Source: Parvularculaceae bacterium
GTDB taxonomy: Bacteria > Pseudomonadota > Alphaproteobacteria > Caulobacterales > Parvularculaceae
NCBI GenBank assembly: GCA_013215175.1
Contig: JABSRH010000004.1
Coordinates: 1-39,755, forward strand
DNA length: 39,755 bases
Reading direction: 5' to 3'
Shown: positions 24,411 to 32,823 of the stretch, in pieces
Position numbering within the stretch: the first letter of the stretch is position 1
Layout: each line of letters begins with the position of its first letter
Position numbers and translations under genes: made by a program
The notes under the pieces: model-generated
Seen by the model: only the letters and a program-made list of their open reading frames with translations
Database searches by the model: none
Told to the model about the DNA's origin: nothing

Positions 24411-24959
24411 GTGGTCAAGAAAGACAGCAGGAACATCGCAGATACGTTCTTGTCGATCCGTCCGCGGTTGGCCCGCTTCATCACGCGCCTCGCCTTCTCG
24501 AAGGACGAGGTTGAGGACCTATTGCAGGAGACCTTCCTGAACGCCCACAGAGCCAAGGGCGACGAAGATCTCGATCAGCCGACAGCCTATCTTTACCGTG
24601 TGGCGCGCACTGTCTGTTACAAAAGCAACAATCGTCATGTCGATTTCCTCGCTCGGACCATGGAGGATATCGACGTCGACGCGCTTATGACGGATAGGCC
24701 CGGCGGCACAGAAGTCGTGGAAGACCGTGAAATGCTTGGAAAGCTCCTGGCGTTCGCGGCCAAGATGCCAGCGCGACCGAAAGAGGTGTTCATTATGCGG
24801 CACATTGAGGGACTAAGCCACAAGCAGATCGCTGCGCGCCTCGGCCTTTCGCCAAGCACGGTAGAGAAGCATCTGGCGAAGGCGACCCTTTTGTGCAGCC
24901 AAGAACGTCGGCGATTGGAAGCCGATGCCGAACCATTAGAAGAGCGTGCCGAACGATGA
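24411..24959 (+). CDS. ECF RNA polymerase sigma factor, FecI-like
   Basis: Alternative sigma factor of 182 residues. Region 2 is seen in RPRLARFITRLAF and EVEDLLQETFLNAHRA; region 4 helix-turn-helix is VFIMRHIEGLSHKQIAARLGLSPSTVEKHL. GTG start; an AGAGG element lies about 8-9 bases upstream. Its stop overlaps the FecR-like gene by four bases. The downstream TonB receptor carries an STN domain, so the set forms a cell-surface signalling circuit in which outer membrane ligand binding activates this sigma factor through FecR. The likely target is the receptor-trehalase unit. Confidence 0.93.
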   Translation: MVKKDSRNIADTFLSIRPRLARFITRLAFSKDEVEDLLQETFLNAHRAKGDEDLDQPTAYLYRVARTVCYKSNNRHVDFLARTMEDIDVDALMTDRPGGTEVVEDREMLGKLLAFAAKMPARPKEVFIMRHIEGLSHKQIAARLGLSPSTVEKHLAKATLLCSQERRRLEADAEPLEERAER

Positions 24960-25963
24960 CCCTCACCCCGTTCACAGGATCCTCGGCGATCGACGAAGAG
25001 GCAGCCCTTTGGGTGGCTCGTGCCGATGGCCGCGCTTTGTCTGCTGACGAGCAGGCAGAGCTCAAGGCCTGGCTAGAGCGCAGCCCCCAGCACCGCGAGC
25101 GCTTTCGTGAGATGGCCGCGCTCCACAAGGGTTTGCGCCAAGACGTCGACAGGAGTACGGCTCCGCAGACACTCTCCGTGTCAGGCGCAACCTGGCTCTT
25201 GGCCAAGCGTCGCCCCGCCGCCGTTTCCGGTTTGGCCGCTACCGTAGCGGCCGTCTTTGCCCTGAGCATCGGGGCACTGAACCCGCTCACCCCTACGGGA
25301 CCTGAGGTTATCCGCACCGCCGTGGGCCAGCAACTTGAGCAACAGCTGGCTGATGGATCAGTCGTAATCGTCAACACCGGCACCGACCTAACGTTCGACC
25401 TTCAAGACGAGGAGCGCTTGGTCACCATGACCGGCGGCGAAGCCTTGTTCGACGTGGCCCACGACCCCTCCCGACCCTTCATCGTCTCGGTGGGCGATCG
25501 CCGCGTGCGCGTCCTGGGCACGACGTTCTCGGTCAGAGCTGACGAGGGCGCCTTCGAGGTACTCGTTGAGGAAGGCTTGGTCCGCGTCGAGGCCGCCAGC
25601 ACGATGGCGGAGGATGTTGCGCCCATACTCCTCTCGCCAAAGCAACGGGTTCGGATCATCGACGAGGACTTGGCCATCGATGCCTTGAATGATGCCGAGC
25701 TGGCGCGTGAGTTGAGTTGGCGCGGCGGTTCTCTGGTCTTCTCGGAGACACCGCTCGAAGAAGTCGTGGCGGAAGTCAGCCGCTATACCGAGCGCCAGAT
25801 CATCATCGCCGACGCCACGCTTCGCGATGTGCCCATCGACGGATACTTCCCGGTGGGTGACGTCGACGCCCTCATCGAGGCCCTGTCGCTCGGCTTCGAC
25901 ATCCAGGCCTCCTCGGCCCCGAACGGCCAGCTCGAGCTGCGTTCAGACGCCAACAGCAACTAG
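24956..25963 (+). CDS. FecR-like sigma regulator (inner membrane signal transducer)
   Basis: About 335 residues. The cytosolic N-terminal FecR domain has DEEAALWVARADGRALSADE and the RSPQHRERF motif. One TM segment lies near residues 90-112 (AATVAAVFALSIGAL). The periplasmic FecR domain shows LADGSVVIVNTGTDL, GGEALFDVAHDPSRPF and VRVLGTTFSV, and the C-terminus carries an STN-like LEEVVAEVSRYTERQI segment that would contact the receptor. Start at 24956 is the ATGA overlap with the sigma gene. In this family it can act as both anti-sigma factor and activator. Confidence 0.92.
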   Translation: MTLTPFTGSSAIDEEAALWVARADGRALSADEQAELKAWLERSPQHRERFREMAALHKGLRQDVDRSTAPQTLSVSGATWLLAKRRPAAVSGLAATVAAVFALSIGALNPLTPTGPEVIRTAVGQQLEQQLADGSVVIVNTGTDLTFDLQDEERLVTMTGGEALFDVAHDPSRPFIVSVGDRRVRVLGTTFSVRADEGAFEVLVEEGLVRVEAASTMAEDVAPILLSPKQRVRIIDEDLAIDALNDAELARELSWRGGSLVFSETPLEEVVAEVSRYTERQIIIADATLRDVPIDGYFPVGDVDALIEALSLGFDIQASSAPNGQLELRSDANSN

Positions 25964-25983
25964 CCTTAATTTTTTTCGAATGC

Positions 25984-26018
25984 GCGTGGAGGGTTTCCGA
26001 TCCGCCGCGCTTATTAGA
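25984..26018 (+). promoter_or_regulatory. Candidate ECF (FecI-type) promoter for the TonB receptor
   Basis: Between fecR and the receptor a run of seven T (25970-25976) precedes GGAGGGTTTCC (25988-25998) and a C/G-rich spacer to CGCTTATTAG (26009-26018). The arrangement resembles promoters I recall ahead of STN-type receptors in related alphaproteobacteria, but the match is by eye. Confidence 0.35.
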
Positions 26019-26023
26019 GTTGG

Positions 26024-28645
26024 ATGGGCGCGCTGCGTCGCGTATCATCTGGCCGAAAAGAAAAAATTCAAGGTCGGAAACGTTTGTTAGTTTTAGGAGG
26101 GATGGCGGTCGCTGCGACGGCGTTCATCGTACAAGGAGAGACTCGCTTTGATGTCCCTCCGGGTACGCTTTCGGACGCCCTCATCGATCTTTCCCGACAG
26201 GCTGATCTTCGACTTCTGGTCTCGAGTGGACTCGTGCGCGGAGCCAATAGCTCCGGCCTGCAAGGTACCTTTTCGGCTGAAGAGGCGCTGATCGCGCTTT
26301 TGGATGATACCGGCTTGGAAGGTCGGATCACTGAAAGCGGTGTCATCGTCATTACAGAGACGAAAACGGCCGACAGGGAGACGGACGAGATGAACATGAA
26401 GAAAGCAAGCCTTACCGGCGGCGCATCATTGATGGCGCTGCTGATCGGCACCACGGCGACGGCGCAAGATGACAACGGGGACTATGGCGACGAAGACGTC
26501 ATTGTTGTCATCGGTACAGCCGGCGCGGCGGGAACAGATCGCCAAGACGCCAGTTTCGCGGTGACCACCATTCCAACGGACTCAATTGAGCGGTTCCAAC
26601 CCCAGTCCACGGCGGACCTTTTCCGCCAAATTCCAGGTGTTTGGGTCGAGAGCTCTGGTGGTGTAGCCGGTGCGAATATTTTCGTCCGTGGTCTGCCCTC
26701 CGGCGGTGACGCTCCGTTCGTGACGCTGGCGATCAATGGTGGGCCGATTTACGGCGCCTCCACCCTGTCCTTCTTCGAGCAGTCGTCGATCTTCCGTACC
26801 GACTTCACCATTGAGCAGGTGGAAGGTCTTCGCGGTGGTCCAAGCTCCGTCTTCGGCGCGGGTCAGCCCGGCCTGACGGTCAACTTCAACCTCAAAGAAG
26901 GTGGCGACACCACAGAGGGTACGGCCAGGTACACCTACTCCGACTTTGGCGGCCACCGCGTAGACGGTGTTGTCAGTGGTCCGATCACTGACTCTTTGAC
27001 CTACATGGTCGGCGGCTACATCCGCGGCTCCGATGGCCTGCGCGATACCGAGTTCCAGTCCGAAGAAGGCTACCAGATCACTGGCCACCTGGTGAAGGAT
27101 CTGGGGCGGGGTGAGCTGTCTGGCTACATCCGGGCCACCGATGACCACGGCCAATGGGTCCTGCCGCAAGCCCTCAACACCGGCAACGACGCTGGCACCT
27201 TCGCTCAGCTCGGAGACGCCACACGTAGACGGACGATCCAAGTGGGTCCGAATGGCGAAACGCAAGAGTTCGACTTCGCCAACGGTCGGGGCTGGGACGG
27301 CGTGGTCGCCGGCAGCCGCTTCTCTTATGAGCTGACCGACACGTTCACCGTTCGGAACGTGCTCACCTACACGAACGGCGATGCCGACACGTTTGGCTTT
27401 GTCCCATCCGGAGCCGCCATCCCGGTATCGGATCTGTCCGCTCAGATCGGTGGACCCGTGGCCACAGCAGGCGGCGAAGTTCTGGGTGCGGGCGACTTTG
27501 TCCAAACCTATGGGCACTGGGTCGTGCAGAAAGAAATCGATGCGCTCACCAACGATTTCAGCGGCAATCTCTCGCTCGGCGGGCACGACATCACTGTCGG
27601 CGCCTATGTCCAAGACTTCAGCTCTGACGACACATGGTTCCTTGGCAACCCCATCCCCGTCCACAACACCGCCAATGGCGACTTGCTCGACGCAGCGATC
27701 ACGCCAGCCGACATCGCGGCAGCTGGCGGTGATGCTGGCTTCTCGTTTGGCCTAGCTTCTGAAGGCGACGCCCAGAATTTTGCTCTCTATGCAGCCGATT
27801 CCTGGCAAGTCACCGAAGCCCTTCGCATCGACGGCGGTATCCGCCGTGAGTGGTTCGATCTCGACTATGTGCTCGATACCGGCCCTGGCTATGCCGACGG
27901 CACGGTTGACCTCGACACCAGCGTCGATGGCGAAGAATGGGCGTGGACGCTGGCTGGCAACTACACCTTCACACCGGAATGGTCCGCATTCGCACGTTAC
28001 TCGAACGGCTTCCTGTTCCCTCACTTTGATGAGATCCGTGAAGGCGCCTTCAGTGTTGACGACGTCAAACAGATGGAAGGCGGCATCAAATATTCAGGCG
28101 AGTTCCTGAATCTGTACGCCACAGCCTTCTACAACACCAACGATGCGTTCGCGTCGAACGTCGGCTCCACGGTGGCCAACGCAGCGTTCGAAACCGAAGC
28201 TCTCGGTATCGAAATTGACGGTACGGTCAAGCTTGATGCCTTCCAAATGCGCTTCAACGCCACGTTCCAAGATGCCGAGATCACCGCATCAACGACGGCG
28301 TCACAGGTTGGCAATCGCGTTCAACGCCAGCCGGAATCGCAGTTCCGTATCGAGCCTTCTTACACCTTCGGAACTGGCCCAGTGGAAACAATCGTATACG
28401 GTGCAGCGACGTTCGTGGGCGATCGCTTCGGGGACCTCGACAACACAGTCGAACTTGAAGGCTACGAGAAGGTCGACGCTGGCGTGATCTTCCAGCATGA
28501 AAGCGGCGCCTTCGTTCAAGTCTTCGCCGACAACCTCACCGACAGCGACGGCATCACCGAAGGTGATCCTCGCAACCCGGCCGCACCGAACGGCCGTCCG
28601 ATCTTCGGTCGCTCCGTGAACTTCACGGTCGGCGTGAACTTCTAA
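26024..28645 (+). CDS. STN-domain TonB-dependent receptor (FecA-like), probable trehalose or glycan transporter
   Basis: Outer membrane receptor/transducer, 873 residues from the first ATG. Residues 18-38 form a first export signal (RKRLLVLGGMAVAATAFIV). Residues about 40-112 are the STN signalling domain (FDVPPGTLSDALIDLSRQAD). At residue 123 the frame contains MNMKKASLTGG, a second complete signal-peptide-like segment ending ATAQ, with AGGGAG nine bases before its ATG. The TonB box is DEDVIVVIGT, then the plug (IPGVWVESSGG ... NIFVRGLP) and a beta barrel ending FTVGVNF with the usual terminal Phe. Companion sigma, FecR and trehalase genes suggest a trehalose-type ligand (inference). The true first start codon is uncertain: TTG 26084 or ATG 26102 are alternatives. 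Confidence 0.88.
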   Translation: MGALRRVSSGRKEKIQGRKRLLVLGGMAVAATAFIVQGETRFDVPPGTLSDALIDLSRQADLRLLVSSGLVRGANSSGLQGTFSAEEALIALLDDTGLEGRITESGVIVITETKTADRETDEMNMKKASLTGGASLMALLIGTTATAQDDNGDYGDEDVIVVIGTAGAAGTDRQDASFAVTTIPTDSIERFQPQSTADLFRQIPGVWVESSGGVAGANIFVRGLPSGGDAPFVTLAINGGPIYGASTLSFFEQSSIFRTDFTIEQVEGLRGGPSSVFGAGQPGLTVNFNLKEGGDTTEGTARYTYSDFGGHRVDGVVSGPITDSLTYMVGGYIRGSDGLRDTEFQSEEGYQITGHLVKDLGRGELSGYIRATDDHGQWVLPQALNTGNDAGTFAQLGDATRRRTIQVGPNGETQEFDFANGRGWDGVVAGSRFSYELTDTFTVRNVLTYTNGDADTFGFVPSGAAIPVSDLSAQIGGPVATAGGEVLGAGDFVQTYGHWVVQKEIDALTNDFSGNLSLGGHDITVGAYVQDFSSDDTWFLGNPIPVHNTANGDLLDAAITPADIAAAGGDAGFSFGLASEGDAQNFALYAADSWQVTEALRIDGGIRREWFDLDYVLDTGPGYADGTVDLDTSVDGEEWAWTLAGNYTFTPEWSAFARYSNGFLFPHFDEIREGAFSVDDVKQMEGGIKYSGEFLNLYATAFYNTNDAFASNVGSTVANAAFETEALGIEIDGTVKLDAFQMRFNATFQDAEITASTTASQVGNRVQRQPESQFRIEPSYTFGTGPVETIVYGAATFVGDRFGDLDNTVELEGYEKVDAGVIFQHESGAFVQVFADNLTDSDGITEGDPRNPAAPNGRPIFGRSVNFTVGVNF
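26375..26392 (+). promoter_or_regulatory. Internal ribosome-binding site and ATG within the receptor gene
   Basis: AGGGAG (26375-26380) stands nine bases before an in-frame ATG at 26390, with a second ATG at 26396. Translation from either would give a receptor with its own signal peptide and no STN domain. This is sequence pattern only; use of the site is unproven. Confidence 0.45.
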
Positions 28646-28650
28646 GAACC

Positions 28651-28679
28651 TGCTGGGGCGGAGACGATCCGCCCCAGCA
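28651..28679 (+). terminator. Strong hairpin between receptor and trehalase genes
   Basis: A perfect 12-bp stem (28651-28662 with 28668-28679, loop GACGA) begins five bases after the receptor stop and is followed by CTTTCT. It could end most receptor transcripts or protect them from decay, lowering expression of the trehalase gene that starts 18 bases on. Confidence 0.65.
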
Positions 28680-28697
28680 CTTTCTGGTCTGATAGAG

Positions 28698-30326
28698 ATG
28701 GTTGCCATGTATCGTTCGTTGCTCGCTGTACTGATCCTTTGCGCATGTGGATCAGAGGCGCCCCCGCCAACCGCCAGCAGCGACCCCCTGCCACCCTCTC
28801 TCGCCTATCCTGAACTCTTCCATCGCGTGGCCAAGTCCGAACTCTATGAGCCGAAGGACTGGGTGGACATGACGCCCATGCGCCCCGTGGCGCAGATCGA
28901 AGCGGATTACCTCAATCAATCCCCCCTAGCTGAGGACGAGCTTGCCGCCTTCGTAGCCGCCAACTTCACGCCAGCGGAATACGCCGCTCGCGAATTCAGC
29001 CTACCGAACGACCGCACACTTACCGAGCACATAGAGGCGTTGTGGCCCCTACTGACCCGCTCCGCCCAAACCAATCAGAACGCCGGATCGCTGTTACCGC
29101 TACCCAACCCTTATATCGTGCCCGGTGGCCGGTTCCGCGAGGTCTATTACTGGGATACCTACTTCACGATGCTCGGTCTCGGCGAAGAGCACGCCGAGCT
29201 CAAACAAGATATCGTGGACAACTTCGCCACTCTGCTTGAGCGCTATGGGCGCATTCCCAACGGCAACCGCAGCTACTATCTCAGCCGGTCCCAACCACCC
29301 TTCTTCCACCTCATGGTGGGTTTGCTCAACGAAGAGCAGCCCGAACAGGCCTATGCGGACTATTTGGGCAGCCTAATGATCGAGCACGCGTTTTGGACAG
29401 CTGACGCGGCAGACCTCCAGCCAGACAACGCGAAAGGACGCAGCGTGGCGATGCCCGATGGCAGCATCCTACAACGCTATTACGACGACCGTGACGTGCC
29501 GCGCGACGAGAGCTATCGCTACGATGTCGAGACTGCGGAACAATCAAACCGCGATCACGCCGAAGTCTACCGCGACTTGCGCGCTGGCGCGGAAAGCGGA
29601 TGGGACTATTCTTCTCGCTGGTTCGTGGGCGAAGGTGGCCTCGAGACTATTCAGACCACAGCGATGGTGCCTGTGGATTTGAACGCCCTACTCTACGGCC
29701 TCGAACGCGCTATTGCTGCTGGATGCCAGTTCACTGGTGACACAGCGTGTGCGGAACGTTTTACTGGCCTCGCGAGCACTCGAAAAGCGGCCATCAACAC
29801 CTACCTTTGGAACGAGCAGTACTACACGGACTATAGCCTAGGCTCGAACGCACCGATCGATCATCTGACAGCGGCAAGCTTGTACCCTCTCTTCCTTCGA
29901 GCGGCGGAGCCTGAGCGCGCAGCCGCCACCCTAGCGGCGGCCGAGAGCCAATTGTTGGCCCCCGGCGGCATCCTCCCGACCCTCAACCGTTCCGGCGAAC
30001 AGTGGGATGCGCCGAACGGTTGGGCGCCGCACCAGTGGATTGCGACCTCCGCAGCACGAAACTTCAACCAAGACGAGTTCGCCGCCGAGATTGCAACGCG
30101 ATGGGTGCGCACGGTCTCCCGAGGTTTCTGCGAGAGCGGCAAACTCACCGAGAAATACAACGTCATCGAAAACGACGAAGGTGGTGGCGGCGAATATCCG
30201 AACCAAGACGGTTTCGGCTGGACCAACGGCGTGACAGCCCGTTTTATCGCAGAGGATGCCAATCTCACCGTCTACGGCGAAATCGCCCCGGCCAATGATA
30301 GCAACGCCTGCGAACTTCCGGGCTAA
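28698..30326 (+). CDS. treA: Trehalase (GH37), lipoprotein
   Basis: Hydrolyses alpha,alpha-trehalose to two glucose molecules. 542 residues from 28698 (539 from the ATG at 28707). The N-terminus is a lipoprotein signal with lipobox LCAC, so the enzyme is membrane-anchored in the periplasm or on the surface, unlike the soluble periplasmic enzyme of E. coli. Both family signatures are present: PGGRFREVYYWDTYF and QWDAPNGWAPHQ. The catalytic acid is Asp303 in SGWDYSSRW and the base Glu485 in TEKYN, followed by the GGGGEYP loop. It lies directly after the STN receptor gene, separated by a strong hairpin, which suggests a joint uptake-and-hydrolysis unit. Most similar in length and motifs to standard GH37 enzymes. 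Confidence 0.94.
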   Translation: MVAMYRSLLAVLILCACGSEAPPPTASSDPLPPSLAYPELFHRVAKSELYEPKDWVDMTPMRPVAQIEADYLNQSPLAEDELAAFVAANFTPAEYAAREFSLPNDRTLTEHIEALWPLLTRSAQTNQNAGSLLPLPNPYIVPGGRFREVYYWDTYFTMLGLGEEHAELKQDIVDNFATLLERYGRIPNGNRSYYLSRSQPPFFHLMVGLLNEEQPEQAYADYLGSLMIEHAFWTADAADLQPDNAKGRSVAMPDGSILQRYYDDRDVPRDESYRYDVETAEQSNRDHAEVYRDLRAGAESGWDYSSRWFVGEGGLETIQTTAMVPVDLNALLYGLERAIAAGCQFTGDTACAERFTGLASTRKAAINTYLWNEQYYTDYSLGSNAPIDHLTAASLYPLFLRAAEPERAAATLAAAESQLLAPGGILPTLNRSGEQWDAPNGWAPHQWIATSAARNFNQDEFAAEIATRWVRTVSRGFCESGKLTEKYNVIENDEGGGGEYPNQDGFGWTNGVTARFIAEDANLTVYGEIAPANDSNACELPG

Positions 30327-30352
30327 TCAGCGGGTGTCAGGCCTGATTTTTA
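30325..30352. terminator. Possible weak terminator between convergent trehalase and P450 genes
   Basis: AATCAG (30325-30330) pairs with CTGATT (30343-30348) and is followed by TTTTTAAA, within a 23-base intergenic gap. The stem is only 6 bp, so this is a tentative call. Confidence 0.3.
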
Positions 30353-31570
30353 AACTGCCGTCACACGCACAGGCAGATTCTGCACCGCTCTGACAAGGCC
30401 GCAAGGCCCCCAATCCACTTCGTCGACCAAGAGCTCGGCTGCGCTGTAGCGCCCAAGAAATGCACGCAGCGCCACAACGCCAACGGTCCGGGCCAGCGCT
30501 CGTCCCACACAGGCCCGCGGGCCGTAGCCGAAGGTGGCAAGTACTGGTCCCTTTCGGTCGAGATCAAAGCGGTCAGGCTCTGCAAACGCGAGAGGGTCAC
30601 GGTTCGCCGCGGCATTGAACATCAAAACGTTCGTACCCGCAGGAAAGACGTGGCCATCTACTTCAGTATCTTCCGTCGGCGACCGAAAAAGGCCCAAGAT
30701 GGGCGGCGACAACCGCGCGGTTTCCATCCAGGCGGCATCGGCAAGGTTAGGGTCTTCGCGAAGGCGGTCCCATGCGCCTTCTTCCTGCAGAAGGTGACTG
30801 AACATGTTGGCAAGCATGCCTGCAGAACCATCAATGGCATCAAACGTCATCGAGGCGACAATCTCCGATCCCGTACTGTCTAAGGGTTCACTGCCAGGTG
30901 ACTGCAGTGATTGATCAGCCAGCTGAACGACATTGGTGTCCGTCGCCGCACGCAGGCTAGCAGACTTCTCAGCAATCAAAGCCTCGATGTTGGCTGCGCC
31001 TTCGTCCGCTTGACCCAGCTGTTCATCCGCCGACTGAAACCAAAGTGGTATACGGATAGCATTGGCCCATTTGCCCAAGTCTGCTGCATACTCATCACCT
31101 ACGCCCACCATCTGCGCCCACATGAGAGCCGCGACAGGGACAGCGTAGTCATGAACCAGATCGATGATCGGCTTATCGCCGAGCTGGTTCAATTGCCGAC
31201 CGCAAATCTGCTCAGCCATGTCCTTCAAAACCGCCGGACCCAGACCGCTGGCGATAGCGAGAGCCGCTCGGTGAGCTGTCTTATGTTGGGGTTGATTATG
31301 AAACAGCGGATGGTGAGAGAAGACTCGCGCCAGCGCTCCGTCTGCGGAGGGGCCCGTTGCCCGGTCGTCGTTACTCTGCGCCTGTAGGTTGGGGTGCCGG
31401 GAGAGCTTACTCAGAAGGGCATGCCGCGTGACCACCAAGGCTGGCTCGACCGGGTGGGCGAAGACACCACCGCCATGCTCCGCATGCCAAGCGGCAACGA
31501 GCGAACCCAGGTCGCTCGAAAAGTTCGGCGCTGTGAAGGGACTAAAGGGCAGCAGCTTTGCTGGTTCCAT
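30350..31570 (-). CDS. Cytochrome P450 with atypical I-helix
   Basis: Soluble bacterial heme-thiolate protein of about 406 residues. The heme-binding loop is FGYGPRACVG with proximal Cys354; the K-helix motif is ETARLSP (ExxR) and the PERF-region reads PDRFDLDR. The I-helix lacks the usual acid-alcohol pair: the stretch DGSAGMLANMF has Leu-Ala where AG-x-(E/D)-T is expected. This may mean altered oxygen activation or peroxide use, as in some non-monooxygenase P450s. No ferredoxin or reductase gene adjoins it. The ATG at 31570 is chosen for a normal length; a longer frame with a TTG start reaches 31660, and a TTG six bases upstream of this ATG has a better-spaced GGGAGA. Confidence 0.85.
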   Translation of the reverse strand: MEPAKLLPFSPFTAPNFSSDLGSLVAAWHAEHGGGVFAHPVEPALVVTRHALLSKLSRHPNLQAQSNDDRATGPSADGALARVFSHHPLFHNQPQHKTAHRAALAIASGLGPAVLKDMAEQICGRQLNQLGDKPIIDLVHDYAVPVAALMWAQMVGVGDEYAADLGKWANAIRIPLWFQSADEQLGQADEGAANIEALIAEKSASLRAATDTNVVQLADQSLQSPGSEPLDSTGSEIVASMTFDAIDGSAGMLANMFSHLLQEEGAWDRLREDPNLADAAWMETARLSPPILGLFRSPTEDTEVDGHVFPAGTNVLMFNAAANRDPLAFAEPDRFDLDRKGPVLATFGYGPRACVGRALARTVGVVALRAFLGRYSAAELLVDEVDWGPCGLVRAVQNLPVRVTAV

Positions 31571-31742
31571 CCGCAACGTCGTTCTCTCCCACTTTTGTAC
31601 TACAGTTCTTGCCGCAGTTAGATTGGGGAGGCAACCAACCTCAGCATCGACGCCGCCCAACGGGTGACTTCAATCAATGACAGAAGTTATTGTCGCACAA
31701 AATACGCGGAAGTCGCGGCTGGAAATAACGATCGAGGGGAGA

Positions 31743-31818
31743 TGGTGCCCAGGGGCGGAATCGAACCACCGACACGCGGATTTTCAATCCGCTGCTCTAC
31801 CAACTGAGCTACCTGGGC
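31743..31818 (-). tRNA. tRNA-Phe(GAA)
   Basis: A 76-base cloverleaf on the minus strand with encoded 3' CCA. Acceptor stem GCCCAGG/CCTGGGC, D arm GCTC...GAGC, anticodon stem GCGGA/TCCGC around loop TTGAAAA (anticodon GAA), and T arm GGTGG-TTCGATT-CCGCC all pair. It lies 66 bases downstream of argC on the same strand. Confidence 0.97.
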
Positions 31819-31884
31819 CAGAGCGGGGGCCATAGCGTCCTAGATTGGCCCTGTCTACTGGAAATACGCGGTTTGCTTAACGGC

Positions 31885-32823
31885 TCAGGGCGCCGCCAAA
31901 CCCATCGCAAGCTTGATGTTATCGAGGGCTTGGGTCGCGGCGCCTTTGCGTAAGTTGTCGAGCGCCGACGAGAAGGTGAGCACCCTGCCCTGCTTACTCA
32001 ACGCGAAGCCGCCGACCTGACATACATCGCGTCCGGCCACCGCCGAGACCTCCGGCAATGGAGCCGTCACTTCCACCATGGGCGCCCCGGCATAGGTCTC
32101 TTCGAAGAGTTGTTGCACCTCGTCCGCAGTCATGGACTGACTCAACGGCACGGTCATCGTGACGATCAGCCCTCGGAAGAAGCCTGCCACATGAGGAGTG
32201 AACGCTACCGATAGACCAGTGAAGCCTTCTACCTCTGCCTCATGGCCATGGCCGCCAAACTTATAAGGAAGCACGTTGTTTTGCAGGCGCTCGGGGTCAT
32301 TCGTCTGCCCGGGCGTTGTTCCCGCTCCGGAGAATCCTGAAATGCCACTTGCCGCGACCACACCATCGGTCAGATCGCGCAACGGCCAAAGTCCGACATT
32401 CATCGCGGTCGCATAGCAACCAGGATTGGCTATCCAACGCGCCTTCACGATCGCGCCTTGTGCCATATCAAAGGCACCATAGCTCCATCCGTCTTTGTGG
32501 CGATAATCTGCACTAAGATCGATGACTACCGGCGGGGTGGGCAAGACGTTTAGAGCTTGCACAAACGGCTCGGCCGCCCCATTCGGCATGCCAAGCACGA
32601 CCACATCAGCCCTTTTGCTGCTCAGCTCTTCTGGTGAAACCTGATCGGCCACGTAGTCGCCAAAGCGCGTTAGCCCCATCAATCCTGGCAAGGTAGACAG
32701 GCGTCGACCCTCCATGGCGCGACTGCTCGCGAACGCCAGGTCGAAACGCTCGTCTTGATCGAGTTCACTGATCAATTCGCGACCCACATAGCCGCGAGCA
32801 CCAATCAAACCGACCCGGATCAT
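31885..32823 (-). CDS. argC: N-acetyl-gamma-glutamyl-phosphate reductase
   Basis: NADPH reduction of N-acetylglutamyl phosphate to the semialdehyde, third step of arginine synthesis. 312 residues. Rossmann motif GLIGARGYVGREL, catalytic Cys136 in ANPGCYATA, GFSGAGTTPG and a conserved GHGHEAEVEGF region. The gene starts in an ATGA overlap with argB/A and is the last gene of the arginine operon. Length is slightly short of the E. coli enzyme but typical for this branch. Confidence 0.95.
   Translation of the reverse strand: MIRVGLIGARGYVGRELISELDQDERFDLAFASSRAMEGRRLSTLPGLMGLTRFGDYVADQVSPEELSSKRADVVVLGMPNGAAEPFVQALNVLPTPPVVIDLSADYRHKDGWSYGAFDMAQGAIVKARWIANPGCYATAMNVGLWPLRDLTDGVVAASGISGFSGAGTTPGQTNDPERLQNNVLPYKFGGHGHEAEVEGFTGLSVAFTPHVAGFFRGLIVTMTVPLSQSMTADEVQQLFEETYAGAPMVEVTAPLPEVSAVAGRDVCQVGGFALSKQGRVLTFSSALDNLRKGAATQALDNIKLAMGLAAP

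Noticed and set aside
26582-27664. A 360-codon open frame antisense to the TonB receptor
   Set aside because: It lies wholly inside a clear receptor gene, has no ribosome-binding site or recognisable domain, and follows from the high-GC codon pattern of the sense strand.
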